DNA of 64,000 bases, taken from assembly GCF_004114425.1 (NCBI RefSeq), contig NZ_RDQF01000033.1:16837-80836 (forward strand). The letters run 5' to 3'. This stretch comes from Bradyrhizobium vignae (GTDB lineage: Bacteria > Pseudomonadota > Alphaproteobacteria > Rhizobiales > Xanthobacteraceae). Shown in pieces: positions 9,000 through 17,713 of the stretch (its first letter is position 1; each line of letters starts with the position of its first letter). A program made the translations under genes and the position numbers. Under the pieces are notes generated by a model. That model had not been told where the DNA came from. It was given only the letters and a program-made list of their open reading frames with translations, and made no database searches.

Positions 9000-9566
9000 T
9001 CAATTCGGAAGGGGAACGGGCTTGAAGGGGTCGGCCAACTTGGTCTTCCATTCGCCGTCGAGCAGCGCTCCGCCTCGCGGCGGCCGCGCAAGACCCTTGC
9101 TCTGCGATTGGGCCTGCTGGGGGCCCGAGTCCTCTCCCGCTGCGGAATAGCCTGATTGCACGTTGAGATCGCCGATCCGCTGCGCGAAATCCCTGATCTT
9201 GCGGGCTGCGTCGGGCTTCGTCGACGTGCACCGCTCTTCGGCAATCCGCAGCGCGGCGCCGATGGCCGACCTATCGCTTGAAGCCGATGCGGAGATGAGC
9301 GTCTGCACGGAGGGCAACACCGATGGATTGGTCGCGATGAGAGCCGAGAGCCGATATCTCAGCTTCTCCTTGTCATTGCGCAGTCGCTCCAGAAGCGAAG
9401 ACGGCGACTTGACGAAGGTATCTAGTTCGAGCTGCGAGGCGCGGTCAGAGAATTCGACGCACTGGGCGCGGCAAGCATCGCTGCTCGAAACGATCAGCGC
9501 AGAACCTATCAAAACAGTCGATAGCCATCGCGGCTGTGCATGACGACGTGTTAGTCCGCGGCCCAT
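9000..9566 (-). CDS. Secreted protein linked to exoP, unknown function
   Basis: 188 residues from the ATG at 9566, which has a good site (AAGGAA, 7 bases upstream). The signal peptide has a basic N-region with RRHAQPRW, a hydrophobic core, and cleavage around ACRAQ near residue 35. The mature part is alpha-helical and charged, with one cysteine after cleavage and one further along (ERCTS), then a Gln/Ser/Gly-rich tail. It ends 31 bases before exoP, so the two are probably co-transcribed. Not an outer-membrane export (Wza) protein; I do not recognise the family. Confidence 0.7.
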   Translation of the reverse strand: MGRGLTRRHAQPRWLSTVLIGSALIVSSSDACRAQCVEFSDRASQLELDTFVKSPSSLLERLRNDKEKLRYRLSALIATNPSVLPSVQTLISASASSDRSAIGAALRIAEERCTSTKPDAARKIRDFAQRIGDLNVQSGYSAAGEDSGPQQAQSQSKGLARPPRGGALLDGEWKTKLADPFKPVPLPN

Positions 9567-10160
9567 CCGTGTTCCTTGCTTCTGTTGCAATAGGAGAACA
9601 CGCGAAACTTGGCAGGTAACTGTGTCATCTTTTTGTGCGGCGCAAACTGATGCACGATCGTCGACGACGAACAACGTTGCTCAAACTTTGCGCCGGTTGC
9701 AAAAGCACGATTTGCAATGCCTGCGAGATTGGCATGTCGCGCTCATGGATGTTGCAGCTTGAAAACATATCAGGCACTCGCAGACCCGCGGGTCGCAAAA
9801 CCGACACAAGTCACGGCGCGCTTGTATTGTTCCCTCGGACAAAAGAATTTTTGCTGCGACATCCATACGCAGACAGACCAATGTCTTGGGAATGGCCTCT
9901 ACCGCAACAGCGCCGAATTTCGCGCACACTTTCCACGCAAATACTCGCAATCATCACAGCTGATGGAATTTGCGCCCGAAGCACGCGGCGCCTCAAACAA
10001 AAAGTGGCGTGAAGTTGGCGCTCACATGTCTGAATGATCTACGAGCATTGAAAGTATCGTCGGTCGTCATGCATCGCGTGCGAGTCCGTGAATCGCAGAG
10101 ATTGAACACGCGCGAGACCTGATCCACACTGCTGCGGCGCAATAGCTATGGAATGTTGAT
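9567..10160. promoter_or_regulatory. Divergent promoter region with inverted repeat
   Basis: 594 bases between the exoP-linked gene and the first acyltransferase, with no supported gene. An inverted repeat, CGGCGCAAA at 9638-9646 and TTTGCGCCG at 9687-9695, brackets 40 bases. TTGCAA-type motifs occur at about 9696-9703 and 9711-9717. This is the likely control region for two divergent polysaccharide transcripts. Confidence 0.4.
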
Positions 10161-11372
10161 GTGACGGAGTTGGTTCATCGTGAGAAGGCGCATGTCCTGC
10201 CCCTCGACAGCATTCGGGGGATCGCCGCGACTTCGGTGGTGATTCACCACCTTCTGCTGATGCCGACTTTCCTCGCGGCGTTCCCGCACAATGCGTGGAT
10301 CAACTGCTCGTTCTTCAGAAGCGCCTGGCTGCTGGTCGATTTGTTCTTCGTTCTCAGCGGGATCGTCATGTCGCTCAGCTACGTCGAGAGCGACTTCGGG
10401 CGCTTCTCGCTGCGCGAGTTCATGGTGCGGCGCCTGGCAAGGGTCTATCCGCTGCACATCGTCATGCTGATGGCCAATCTGTTGTTCCGCCTCCTGCGCA
10501 TCAGCCTGGTCATGGCGGGTGTCGTGGTGGCTGCGCCGGCGGCCTTCGAGGTGAACAACGCCTATTCCTTCGTGCTCAATGTCCTGCTGCTGCACTCCAT
10601 GGGGTTCATCGATTATCTCAGCTGGAATGCGCCGAGTTGGAGCATCAGCGTCGAGTTCTACACCTATCTGGTGTTCGGCCTGGTCGTCCTGTTTGCCCAG
10701 CGCATGCGTTCGCTGTTGTGGTTCTACGGTCTCTGCGGGCTGCTTGCGGTCGGGAGCCTCGTCTTCATCATTTTCGGGCTCGACAAGAGCAGCCTCGGGC
10801 TTCAGACCGACTTCGGCATCCTGCGCTGCTTCGTGAGCTTCTTTCTGGGCGTGCTGACGGTGCGGATCGTCGATCGGCTGCCGGCCATGCCGGGCCCTGC
10901 GGTCCAGGGCATGGTGCAGTTCGTCGCCATGATCGCCAGCATCGTCCTTGTGTCGGTGGCGGAGACCAATCCCGCGGCGACCTTCCTCGCGCCGGTGACG
11001 TTCGCGATCTTCCTCGGCAGCTTACTCGCGTTTCCGGATGCGATGCTGGTGCCGCGGTTGCTGGTGGCAGGACCACTGGTCTGGCTCGGGCGCCGCTCCT
11101 ACTCGATCTACATGGTGCACGCGGTCGTGGTGCTGCTGGCCGAGTATTTCGTGCGCGCGCTCGGGGCCGGGCGGATCGCCGCGCTCGATTCGGTCTGGGC
11201 CGGTCTGCCCGCAACGCTGAATCTCGTCGTCTCACTTGCCGCCGTGCTGGCGGTGTCGCACTTCACCTATCTCTACGTCGAAATCCCTGGCGGCAGGCTG
11301 ATGCGGAACGCTCTTGGCAGCCGGTCCGATTTCTCGGCTTCCCCGGCGCCATCGGCGCGGCCGACGAACTGA
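10161..11372 (+). CDS. Acyltransferase 3 family membrane protein (first of four)
   Basis: 403 residues starting at a GTG. About ten hydrophobic segments. The family start motif is present: DSIRGIAATSVVIHH, with the conserved Arg and His ten residues apart. Further signatures are LFFVLSGIVMSLSY, RRLARVYPLH and SWSISVEFYTY. Members (OafA/ExoZ type) move acyl groups, usually acetyl, onto sugars of surface polysaccharides across the inner membrane. It heads a + strand operon with a polymerase-like gene and two more acyltransferases. The acyl group and the acceptor sugar are unknown. Confidence 0.88.
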   Translation: MTELVHREKAHVLPLDSIRGIAATSVVIHHLLLMPTFLAAFPHNAWINCSFFRSAWLLVDLFFVLSGIVMSLSYVESDFGRFSLREFMVRRLARVYPLHIVMLMANLLFRLLRISLVMAGVVVAAPAAFEVNNAYSFVLNVLLLHSMGFIDYLSWNAPSWSISVEFYTYLVFGLVVLFAQRMRSLLWFYGLCGLLAVGSLVFIIFGLDKSSLGLQTDFGILRCFVSFFLGVLTVRIVDRLPAMPGPAVQGMVQFVAMIASIVLVSVAETNPAATFLAPVTFAIFLGSLLAFPDAMLVPRLLVAGPLVWLGRRSYSIYMVHAVVVLLAEYFVRALGAGRIAALDSVWAGLPATLNLVVSLAAVLAVSHFTYLYVEIPGGRLMRNALGSRSDFSASPAPSARPTN

Positions 11373-11379
11373 GCGGGAC

Positions 11380-12717
11380 ATGACCATCCTCGCGCTGAAC
11401 CGTCCCCGAATCACGCTGATCAGCCTCAACATCGAGGCGATCGCGCTCGGCGTCTATCTGGTCCGCGACGCCTTCGGCGGCGTGATCCGCTACTACACCA
11501 GCATCTATCACATGGATCCGCTGTGGTATCTGCCGGACGCCGTTGCGCTTCTGTGCCTCGTCCAGTTCTTCGTCCATTGCATCCTGCGCAATCGCAGCAC
11601 CCTGGCCCTGCTGGTCTTCGTGCAGATCATGCTGTCGCTCGTGCTCGGCTATTTCATGCTGGGGACGATGAACGCAGCGATCTCGTCCTTCAAGATGATG
11701 CTGCCGGTGTTCGTCGGATTCTGCTTCTGCGATTCGAGTCTGGGCTCATACCGAAAGCTTCTGTCGGTCATCGCCGTGACCTTCTATCTGTCCGTGATCG
11801 GCGTTTTCCTGACGAAATTCTACGCGATGCCTTGGGTGGGCTACAAATACGAATCCTTCGGCGCGGTACGGGAGGCCGGCCGGTTGTGGTGGGCCTACGG
11901 CGGCGACGACCAGCGCCTGATGGGCTTTGCGGCCGACAACACCATGGCCGCCTTCTTCATCCTGGTATCGTTCGCAATCACGTCAATCCGCAAGAGCACG
12001 TCCTGGTGTATTGGGGCCGGATCGATCGCTATTTATGTGGTTTGGCTGACCACCAGCAAGACGACATTCATTGTCCTGTCGTTCTATTTGTTGCTCCTGC
12101 TTCTTGTACGAATGTTGCCGGAGCGGTCTCGCTTTTTGGCTGTTCGGGGCATCGCGTTGTGGTCGTTTGCTGCGATCCTGATTCCGCTCTTCATGATCCT
12201 GCTCGCGTCAGGCACGCCGGCGGTCCCGCACTCGACGCTGTACAGCATTCTTGATCGCATCAACAACAGCTGGCAATTGCCCTTCGTCTACATGACTCAG
12301 CTGATGCCGATCGGGTTGGTGACGGGTTGCGGTGCGGGCTGCTTCAACTATCCGCAGCAGCTGTTCTCGCCGCTCGCGTCGTTTTGGGTGCCCGTCGACA
12401 ATTTCTACATCGGGACGTACCTGATGTTCGGTCTCCCCTTCGTCGCGTTCATGGTGATGGTGTTCCGGGCGACGTTCGGTGCGACCGACGTGTACAAGCT
12501 GACGCTGCTCTTCGTCGTCAACCTGTTCACGATCACGGTCTTGAATTACGGCCCGGCCTCCGGCCTGCTGATCATCGCATTGAGTTTCAGCGAAGTGTTC
12601 TCGCGGCGCGCGACCTCTGCACGTGGGGCCGACGCCGTGCCAATCGTCATGCGGCCTCCGATGCGGCCACTGGATGGCTTCAGCCCGGATCTACCGGCGG
12701 CGAGCGGAAGCAGGTGA
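11380..12717 (+). CDS. Wzy-like polysaccharide polymerase / O-antigen ligase-type protein
   Basis: 445 residues from the ATG at 11380, seven bases past the preceding gene's stop. It has about eleven or twelve membrane segments, with a large periplasmic loop around residues 160-190 (FYAMPWVGYKYESFGAVREA). A second loop contains a short Asn/Gln/Pro stretch. No simple motif defines Wzy proteins, so the call rests on topology, size and position between acyltransferase genes in a region with Wzx, Wzz and glycosyltransferases. It would join lipid-linked repeats in the periplasm. Confidence 0.65.
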   Translation: MTILALNRPRITLISLNIEAIALGVYLVRDAFGGVIRYYTSIYHMDPLWYLPDAVALLCLVQFFVHCILRNRSTLALLVFVQIMLSLVLGYFMLGTMNAAISSFKMMLPVFVGFCFCDSSLGSYRKLLSVIAVTFYLSVIGVFLTKFYAMPWVGYKYESFGAVREAGRLWWAYGGDDQRLMGFAADNTMAAFFILVSFAITSIRKSTSWCIGAGSIAIYVVWLTTSKTTFIVLSFYLLLLLLVRMLPERSRFLAVRGIALWSFAAILIPLFMILLASGTPAVPHSTLYSILDRINNSWQLPFVYMTQLMPIGLVTGCGAGCFNYPQQLFSPLASFWVPVDNFYIGTYLMFGLPFVAFMVMVFRATFGATDVYKLTLLFVVNLFTITVLNYGPASGLLIIALSFSEVFSRRATSARGADAVPIVMRPPMRPLDGFSPDLPAASGSR

Positions 12718-12726
12718 GAACGAACG

Positions 12727-13833
12727 ATGCATAGACGGCTCGCATTCATCGACACGCTGCGCGGCATTGCCGTGCTGTCGGTCCTGGTCCAGCACGTGTT
12801 CGAGTTGATCGTCGAGAAGCACCCGACGGGCGCCTATTACTGGCCCATCCACGACGTGTTTGGCTACTACATGAACTTTGGCCGGTTCGGCGTCGTGTTG
12901 TTCTTCTTCGTCAGCGGCTTCGTCATTCCGTTCAGCTTTCCGGACAGCACCACGCCCGTGCGGGATTTTACGATCAGCCGCTTCTTCCGTCTCTATCCGG
13001 CCTACTGGACGTCGCTCCTGGTCGGGCTCGTGACGATGCAGCTCTTGGAGTCGAAAGTCTATCCGCTGGGGCAGGTCGCCGCCAACGTGACGATGTTGCA
13101 GACCTTCGTGAACGTCCCGAACCTCTGGGTGTTCTACTGGACGCTGGCGATCGAGCTGCTGTTCTACGTCGGGTGCACGATTCTCTTTGCGATGGGGTTG
13201 CTGAACCAGCGCTTCACGGCGGTGACGATCGTCGTTGCGGCCGCGCTGGTCGGAACCACCGCCGCGCTCATGATCGAGAACAGGACCGTCTCCTCGGTGA
13301 TGGAGGTCGGGTTGAACCTGTCGGCCATGTTCCTGGGCAAGATCATCCGCGACACCGTCGTCGGCGGCAAACTGCGCTGGACCCACGTGGCGGTCTGCAC
13401 GCTTCTGTATGCGATCTTCGCCGCCACCCTGTCCGATCGGCGGTTCGGAGGCGTGTATCACGAGAATTTCTTCTACAGCTATTCGATCGGATCGGCCTAT
13501 GTCTGCGCGGCGCTGGTCTTCATCGCCTTTGCCGTGTTCGGCGAGCGAATGGCGTGGCGCCCGATGGCGTTCGTTGGCGTGATCAGCTATTCGGTCTACC
13601 TGATGTCGCCATTCGTGATCGTCGCCGTCCATCGCCTCGTTTGGTTCGGCAACGGGCCGCTGGGATGGTCGCTCTTCCTGGCCGTGATCCTGGCGTTGTC
13701 GATCCTGGTCAGCTGGATGACTTACGCCTTCGTCGAGAAACCCTGCATTTCCTTCGGGCACAGGTTCCGCTCGGCGCGACGGAAGCCGGTCGTGCTCGAG
13801 CCCGCCCTCAGCACCCAGGGTGCCGCGGAGTGA
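12727..13833 (+). CDS. Acyltransferase 3 family membrane protein (second)
   Basis: 368 residues. The N-terminal motif is DTLRGIAVLSVLVQH, again with Arg and His in family spacing. LFFFVSGFVIPFSF, SRFFRLYPAYW and FYWTLAIELLFYVG follow. About ten membrane segments. It starts nine bases after the polymerase-like gene and overlaps the next acyltransferase by four bases, so the genes are translationally coupled. It likely acylates the same polymer at a different position or with another group. Confidence 0.88.
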   Translation: MHRRLAFIDTLRGIAVLSVLVQHVFELIVEKHPTGAYYWPIHDVFGYYMNFGRFGVVLFFFVSGFVIPFSFPDSTTPVRDFTISRFFRLYPAYWTSLLVGLVTMQLLESKVYPLGQVAANVTMLQTFVNVPNLWVFYWTLAIELLFYVGCTILFAMGLLNQRFTAVTIVVAAALVGTTAALMIENRTVSSVMEVGLNLSAMFLGKIIRDTVVGGKLRWTHVAVCTLLYAIFAATLSDRRFGGVYHENFFYSYSIGSAYVCAALVFIAFAVFGERMAWRPMAFVGVISYSVYLMSPFVIVAVHRLVWFGNGPLGWSLFLAVILALSILVSWMTYAFVEKPCISFGHRFRSARRKPVVLEPALSTQGAAE

Positions 13834-14918
13834 TCAAGACACCGCACCAGCCGGGCGCCGCCTATGACGGATCGTTCGTTCCGTCGGTCCAGGGCCTGCG
13901 GGGCATCGCCGCGGTGAGCGTGCTGATGGATCATTTCTACGACATGCCGAAGGGCGGCATGTACGACATCCCGGACCCCGGCTTCCTGCCACCGCTCTGG
14001 TCCTGGCTGCAATCGGCGATCAATGTCGGCGGGCACGGCGTCGAGCTGTTCTTCATGATCAGCGGATTCCTGATCCCGGCGAGCCTGGTGCGGCACGGGT
14101 CGCTGTCGCGGTTCTTCTTCGATCGCGTCCTGCGCATCATGCCGGTGTTCGTCGTGCTGCATCTTGCGTTGTTCGCGATCGGTCCGATCGTGGCCTACAA
14201 GTTCTTCCGCGGCATCGATCTGAGCAGCTATCTCGCAATCTTTGCGGCCAATCTGTTCTTCGTACAGGACGCGCTCGGCCTGCCCATTGCCCAGCAGAAT
14301 GCCTGGACGTTGACCTATGAGTGGGCGTTCTACATCTGGTTTGCGCTGACGTTCTCGACCTGGCGCACCGGGGGCAGATTGCTGGCGGCACCTTTGCTCT
14401 TGCTTGGCATCGCCTGCCTGATGCGCTGGCCGATCACCGCCTTCTTCTGCATCGGCATGCTGTTCAGCGCCACCGGATTCCGCATCTCGATTCCGGGGCG
14501 TGCCGGCTTGCTCGCCGGCCTTGCCTGCGGAGCGGCGCTGTATGCGAGCCTGGTGCTGTTTCATCCCTTCGTCGGTCTAATTCCCGGATTTCTGCTGTTC
14601 GGCATGGTGCTTGCTCCGGACTCCGGCATCGGCAAAGCTCTGAGCACACCGGCCCTGCAGTATGTCGGCAAGATCAGCTACAGCCTCTATCTCGTGCACC
14701 CCTTCGTGCTCTTCCCCTTGCAGTTGATCGGCCTGAAGCTGGTCGCCGTCGGCGTGGATCGCTGGCTGCTGTGGGCCGCCTTCATCGGGCTCGGGCTCGT
14801 GATGTCACTCGTTGCGAGCGCGATCAGCTATGAATTGATCGAGGTCAGGCTGAGGCGATTGCTGGACGGTGCGATCCGCAGCATGTTCTTTCGACCGCAG
14901 GTCGAGCAATCGGTTTGA
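13830..14918 (+). CDS. Acyltransferase 3 family membrane protein (third)
   Basis: 362 residues from a GTG that overlaps the stop of the previous gene (GTGA). Family motifs: QGLRGIAAVSVLMDHF, ELFFMISGFLIPASL, DRVLRIMPVF and AWTLTYEWAFYIW. The frame is open far upstream, but that part is antisense-like filler inside the previous gene and lacks family sequence. Last gene of this + strand operon. The neighbours suggest decoration of exopolysaccharide. Confidence 0.87.
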   Translation: MIKTPHQPGAAYDGSFVPSVQGLRGIAAVSVLMDHFYDMPKGGMYDIPDPGFLPPLWSWLQSAINVGGHGVELFFMISGFLIPASLVRHGSLSRFFFDRVLRIMPVFVVLHLALFAIGPIVAYKFFRGIDLSSYLAIFAANLFFVQDALGLPIAQQNAWTLTYEWAFYIWFALTFSTWRTGGRLLAAPLLLLGIACLMRWPITAFFCIGMLFSATGFRISIPGRAGLLAGLACGAALYASLVLFHPFVGLIPGFLLFGMVLAPDSGIGKALSTPALQYVGKISYSLYLVHPFVLFPLQLIGLKLVAVGVDRWLLWAAFIGLGLVMSLVASAISYELIEVRLRRLLDGAIRSMFFRPQVEQSV

Positions 14919-14935
14919 GAGGCCGCCTGTCGCGG

Positions 14936-16072
14936 TCAGCTCACGGTGCGGCCAGCGAGCCGGTGATAGGACCCGAGTAGCTGCTCGGCGATGCGATCCC
15001 AGTTCAAGAGTCCGGCTGCGGTCTGCCGCGCGCCTTCGGTCAATGTCGCGGTTAGAGGCTTGGAGGTCAGCACGCGTTCGAGGGCGTCGGCCAATGCCGT
15101 GGCGTCGCCGGGCGGAACCAGCAGTCCGTTGACGCCATCCGTCACGACGTCGGGAATGCCGCCGGTCGCACTGGCGACGACGGGCCGGGAATTGCCATAG
15201 GCGGAAGCAAGCACGCCGCTCTGCGTTGCGTCCTTATAGGGCAGGGCAACAACTGTGGCGGACCGAAACAGTCGTCCGGTATCTGCGGGCGAGATATAGG
15301 CGTTGATGGTCTTGACCGTCGGCATCGCCTCCATTCGCGCGCCGAGCCGTGTCATCTCGGGGCCGCGGCCGGCGACGATCGCTTCATGGGCGACACCGCG
15401 CTTGGCCAACATGTCGATCGCATCGATGAAGACGTCGAGGCCCTTGTAAGCCCACATCCGCCCAAAAAACAGGATGCGTGCAGCTTCAGGCGCAGTGACC
15501 GCACCTCCGGCCGGCGGCACCATGAGCACGCCGTGCATGCTGGAGACCGTTTCGCCTTTGAAGTCGGGCGAGGCGCGGCGAAAATCGGCAATACAGCTCT
15601 CGCCATGCGTGGTGACGACCGATGCGGCTGCGCGCATGCGCCCGCGCCAGGCATCTTCACGTGGCGAGGTGCCGGAGCCGCCTTCCGAATGCGGAATCGC
15701 ATCGTGAACCGTCAGCACCAGCGGAATGCCAAGCGGACGGAGAAACTGGATCAGCTTGGACGTGTAGATCTCCGGAACTTCGTGACAATGAATCACGTCG
15801 GGACGAAACGAAATTATGTCCAGGAACGAGGCCGGGATGCCGATCGCGCCGCCGCGGCGCAGGCTCAAGTCACGAATTCTCGTCTCAAACGGAGCCGTCA
15901 CGGCGATATCGGCCAGTTCCCATTGCTGATTGGCGTCTTTGCGATTGAGCACCAGCCGGACGTCGCAATGGCGGGCCAATCCCGACGCGAGACGGTAGGA
16001 ATATTCCGCAAAATGTGGTGCGTAGATCGCCACACGCAAACGTGGACTCTGATGGGCAACTGTGCCGTGCAC
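14936..16072 (-). CDS. Glycosyltransferase family 4 (GT-B fold)
   Basis: 378 residues from a GTG with a good AGGAG seven to eight bases upstream. The N-terminal Rossmann half carries RVAIYAPHFAEYSYRLASGL and DVIHCHEVPEIY. The C-terminal GT1-type half has ILFFGRMWAYKGLDVFIDAI and the acidic/hydrophobic VVALPYKDATQSGVLASAYG, where the usual E-x7-E is replaced by a Gln/Ser version. GIPDVVTDGVNGLLVPPGD follows. The family adds a sugar from an NDP donor to a lipid-linked acceptor in the cytoplasm. The donor cannot be read from the sequence. Confidence 0.88.
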   Translation of the reverse strand: MHGTVAHQSPRLRVAIYAPHFAEYSYRLASGLARHCDVRLVLNRKDANQQWELADIAVTAPFETRIRDLSLRRGGAIGIPASFLDIISFRPDVIHCHEVPEIYTSKLIQFLRPLGIPLVLTVHDAIPHSEGGSGTSPREDAWRGRMRAAASVVTTHGESCIADFRRASPDFKGETVSSMHGVLMVPPAGGAVTAPEAARILFFGRMWAYKGLDVFIDAIDMLAKRGVAHEAIVAGRGPEMTRLGARMEAMPTVKTINAYISPADTGRLFRSATVVALPYKDATQSGVLASAYGNSRPVVASATGGIPDVVTDGVNGLLVPPGDATALADALERVLTSKPLTATLTEGARQTAAGLLNWDRIAEQLLGSYHRLAGRTVS

Positions 16073-16153
16073 GGTGATCTCCTGGTTCCCTGACCTTCCT
16101 AGATCAGATGATCCTCAACGCCTGATGATGCCGCAAGATTGGGAGGTCAGTGT

Positions 16154-17659
16154 TCAATTATCGGCAAAGCGCATGCTGACCCTCGTCTTGGTCCATCCGT
16201 GCGAGACGTACCGATACATCTCACGTCGCGCGGAGGGGAACATCGCGATGACAAGCAGCGATACCGCGTAGGATAGGCCAAAGCAGGCCAGCAGAGTTGG
16301 CAGGTCGCCAGAGAGCCGAGCCATCATCGCGTCGCGCAGCAGGTGAACGCTGATGATCGATGCGATCGCGCCCGCAAGGTGTGGCGCGATTGATTGCATG
16401 ACGTCGCGATGGCCGACGGGACCTCTGCGTCCGACGAACCACCACAGAATGGGTGTTCGCAGGCATTCGCTGACCGAATATGCCGCCGCCACGCCCGCCG
16501 GCCCGTAGTGCAAGCCGCAGACGAATGCGATCACGGAGGTGATTGCGACGAAGAGCCCCCACTTCATGTATTCACGCGATCGTCCCTGGCTGAGGAAGAG
16601 CCAGTTCGCCGGGCTATTGGTCGCTTGCAGGAGTGCGGCGACGCTCAACCCTACAAAGACCGGAGTCACTTCCTTCCAGCGATCTCCGAGCAAGGTCTCA
16701 ACCAGAGGGCCGGCGGTCGCAATCATGAAGGCGACCCCCGGCAAGACCACCGTATAGGCTGGCAACACGGCACGGCGATACGACTGACGGTAGCGCTCGG
16801 TTTCGTTGAGCAGGCTGGACAGGGTCGGAAGCATGATCCGGACCATCGGATTGGTGATTTGCTGAAGCGGAAAGAGCAGCAGCCTGTAGGCCCGATTATA
16901 GACACCAAGGGATGCCGCGCCCCACACCTGCCCGATCAGGACGCTGTCGATGTTGCGGGAGAAGAACTCAGCGAGGTTGTAGCCGGTTACGCCGAGGCCA
17001 AAGCTCAGCATCCCCCGCGATTGCCCGATGGACCCTGGCCGCGACGGCAACCATCCCGAGCTCAGCCAGGCGCCGCTTGCGAGTACCACCCCGGACGTCA
17101 GGCTGCCGGCGAGGATCGCCCAGTAGCTGTGGTAGATCAGGGCCATGGCGATCGATGCCGCAAGTCCGGACAAAGCCGCCATGGACTCGATCGCGGCGAG
17201 CGTCCAGAACCTCATTTGTCTGGTGAGGAGCGACAGGTGTTGAACGTCTGCACCGCTGAGCAGGAGGGTGAGACTCATGCTTGCAGTGAGCGCCGCCAGC
17301 TTGGGCTCGCCATAGAACTTTCCGACCAGGGGGGAGAGCACAACAAGCGTCAGCGCCAGTGCCGCTCCGATGGATAAATTGACCCAAAACAGCGAACTCA
17401 GGTCGCGTTGGCTGAGCGAGTCCTTCTGAACGGTGGCATGTCCAAGCCCGAGGTCCTGGAACAAGACTGCGAAAGCGAGCACCGGAGATGCCATGGCGAA
17501 AATGCCGAAATCAGCGGGAGTAAGCAGCCGCGAGAGGATGATCACCGAACCGGCCTGCGTTCCCACGCGCACGATTTGGGTGGCAATGGCGGCCATCGCG
17601 CCCGCGCGAACTCGTCTCGCGTGGGTCTCCTCCGAGTAGCGTGGATTTAGCTCGATCAA
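16154..17659 (-). CDS. Wzx-like flippase (oligosaccharide transporter family)
   Basis: 501 residues, about 14 membrane segments, the right size for Wzx/RfbX in the MOP superfamily. Family-like stretches are RVGTQAGSVIILSRLLTPAD, FGIFAMASPVLAFAVLFQDL and SRNIDSVLIGQVWGAASLG. The start at 17659 is TTG, with AGAGG at a suitable distance. Such proteins move the lipid-linked repeat unit across the inner membrane. A second flippase-like gene lies at 23487. Confidence 0.86.
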   Translation of the reverse strand: MIELNPRYSEETHARRVRAGAMAAIATQIVRVGTQAGSVIILSRLLTPADFGIFAMASPVLAFAVLFQDLGLGHATVQKDSLSQRDLSSLFWVNLSIGAALALTLVVLSPLVGKFYGEPKLAALTASMSLTLLLSGADVQHLSLLTRQMRFWTLAAIESMAALSGLAASIAMALIYHSYWAILAGSLTSGVVLASGAWLSSGWLPSRPGSIGQSRGMLSFGLGVTGYNLAEFFSRNIDSVLIGQVWGAASLGVYNRAYRLLLFPLQQITNPMVRIMLPTLSSLLNETERYRQSYRRAVLPAYTVVLPGVAFMIATAGPLVETLLGDRWKEVTPVFVGLSVAALLQATNSPANWLFLSQGRSREYMKWGLFVAITSVIAFVCGLHYGPAGVAAAYSVSECLRTPILWWFVGRRGPVGHRDVMQSIAPHLAGAIASIISVHLLRDAMMARLSGDLPTLLACFGLSYAVSLLVIAMFPSARREMYRYVSHGWTKTRVSMRFADN

Positions 17660-17713
17660 TTCGATTGCCTCTGCAAATCGCTCGCGGCGAGTGAGGTCAA
17701 AGCATGAATGCCG

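Noticed and set aside
13173..13829. Extended N-terminus for the third acyltransferase
   Set aside because: This part lies inside the second acyltransferase in another frame and carries no family sequence; the GTG at 13830 fits the operon overlap.
12691..14564. Long minus-strand frames opposite the acyltransferases
   Set aside because: Both are rich in His, Gln, Asp and Arg, the usual look of the antisense of membrane-protein genes.
16154..17659. The polysaccharide flippase taken as a drug-efflux MATE protein
   Set aside because: Context with glycosyltransferases and Wzz, and the Wzx-like start LSRLLTPADFGIFAMA, fit polysaccharide export better.
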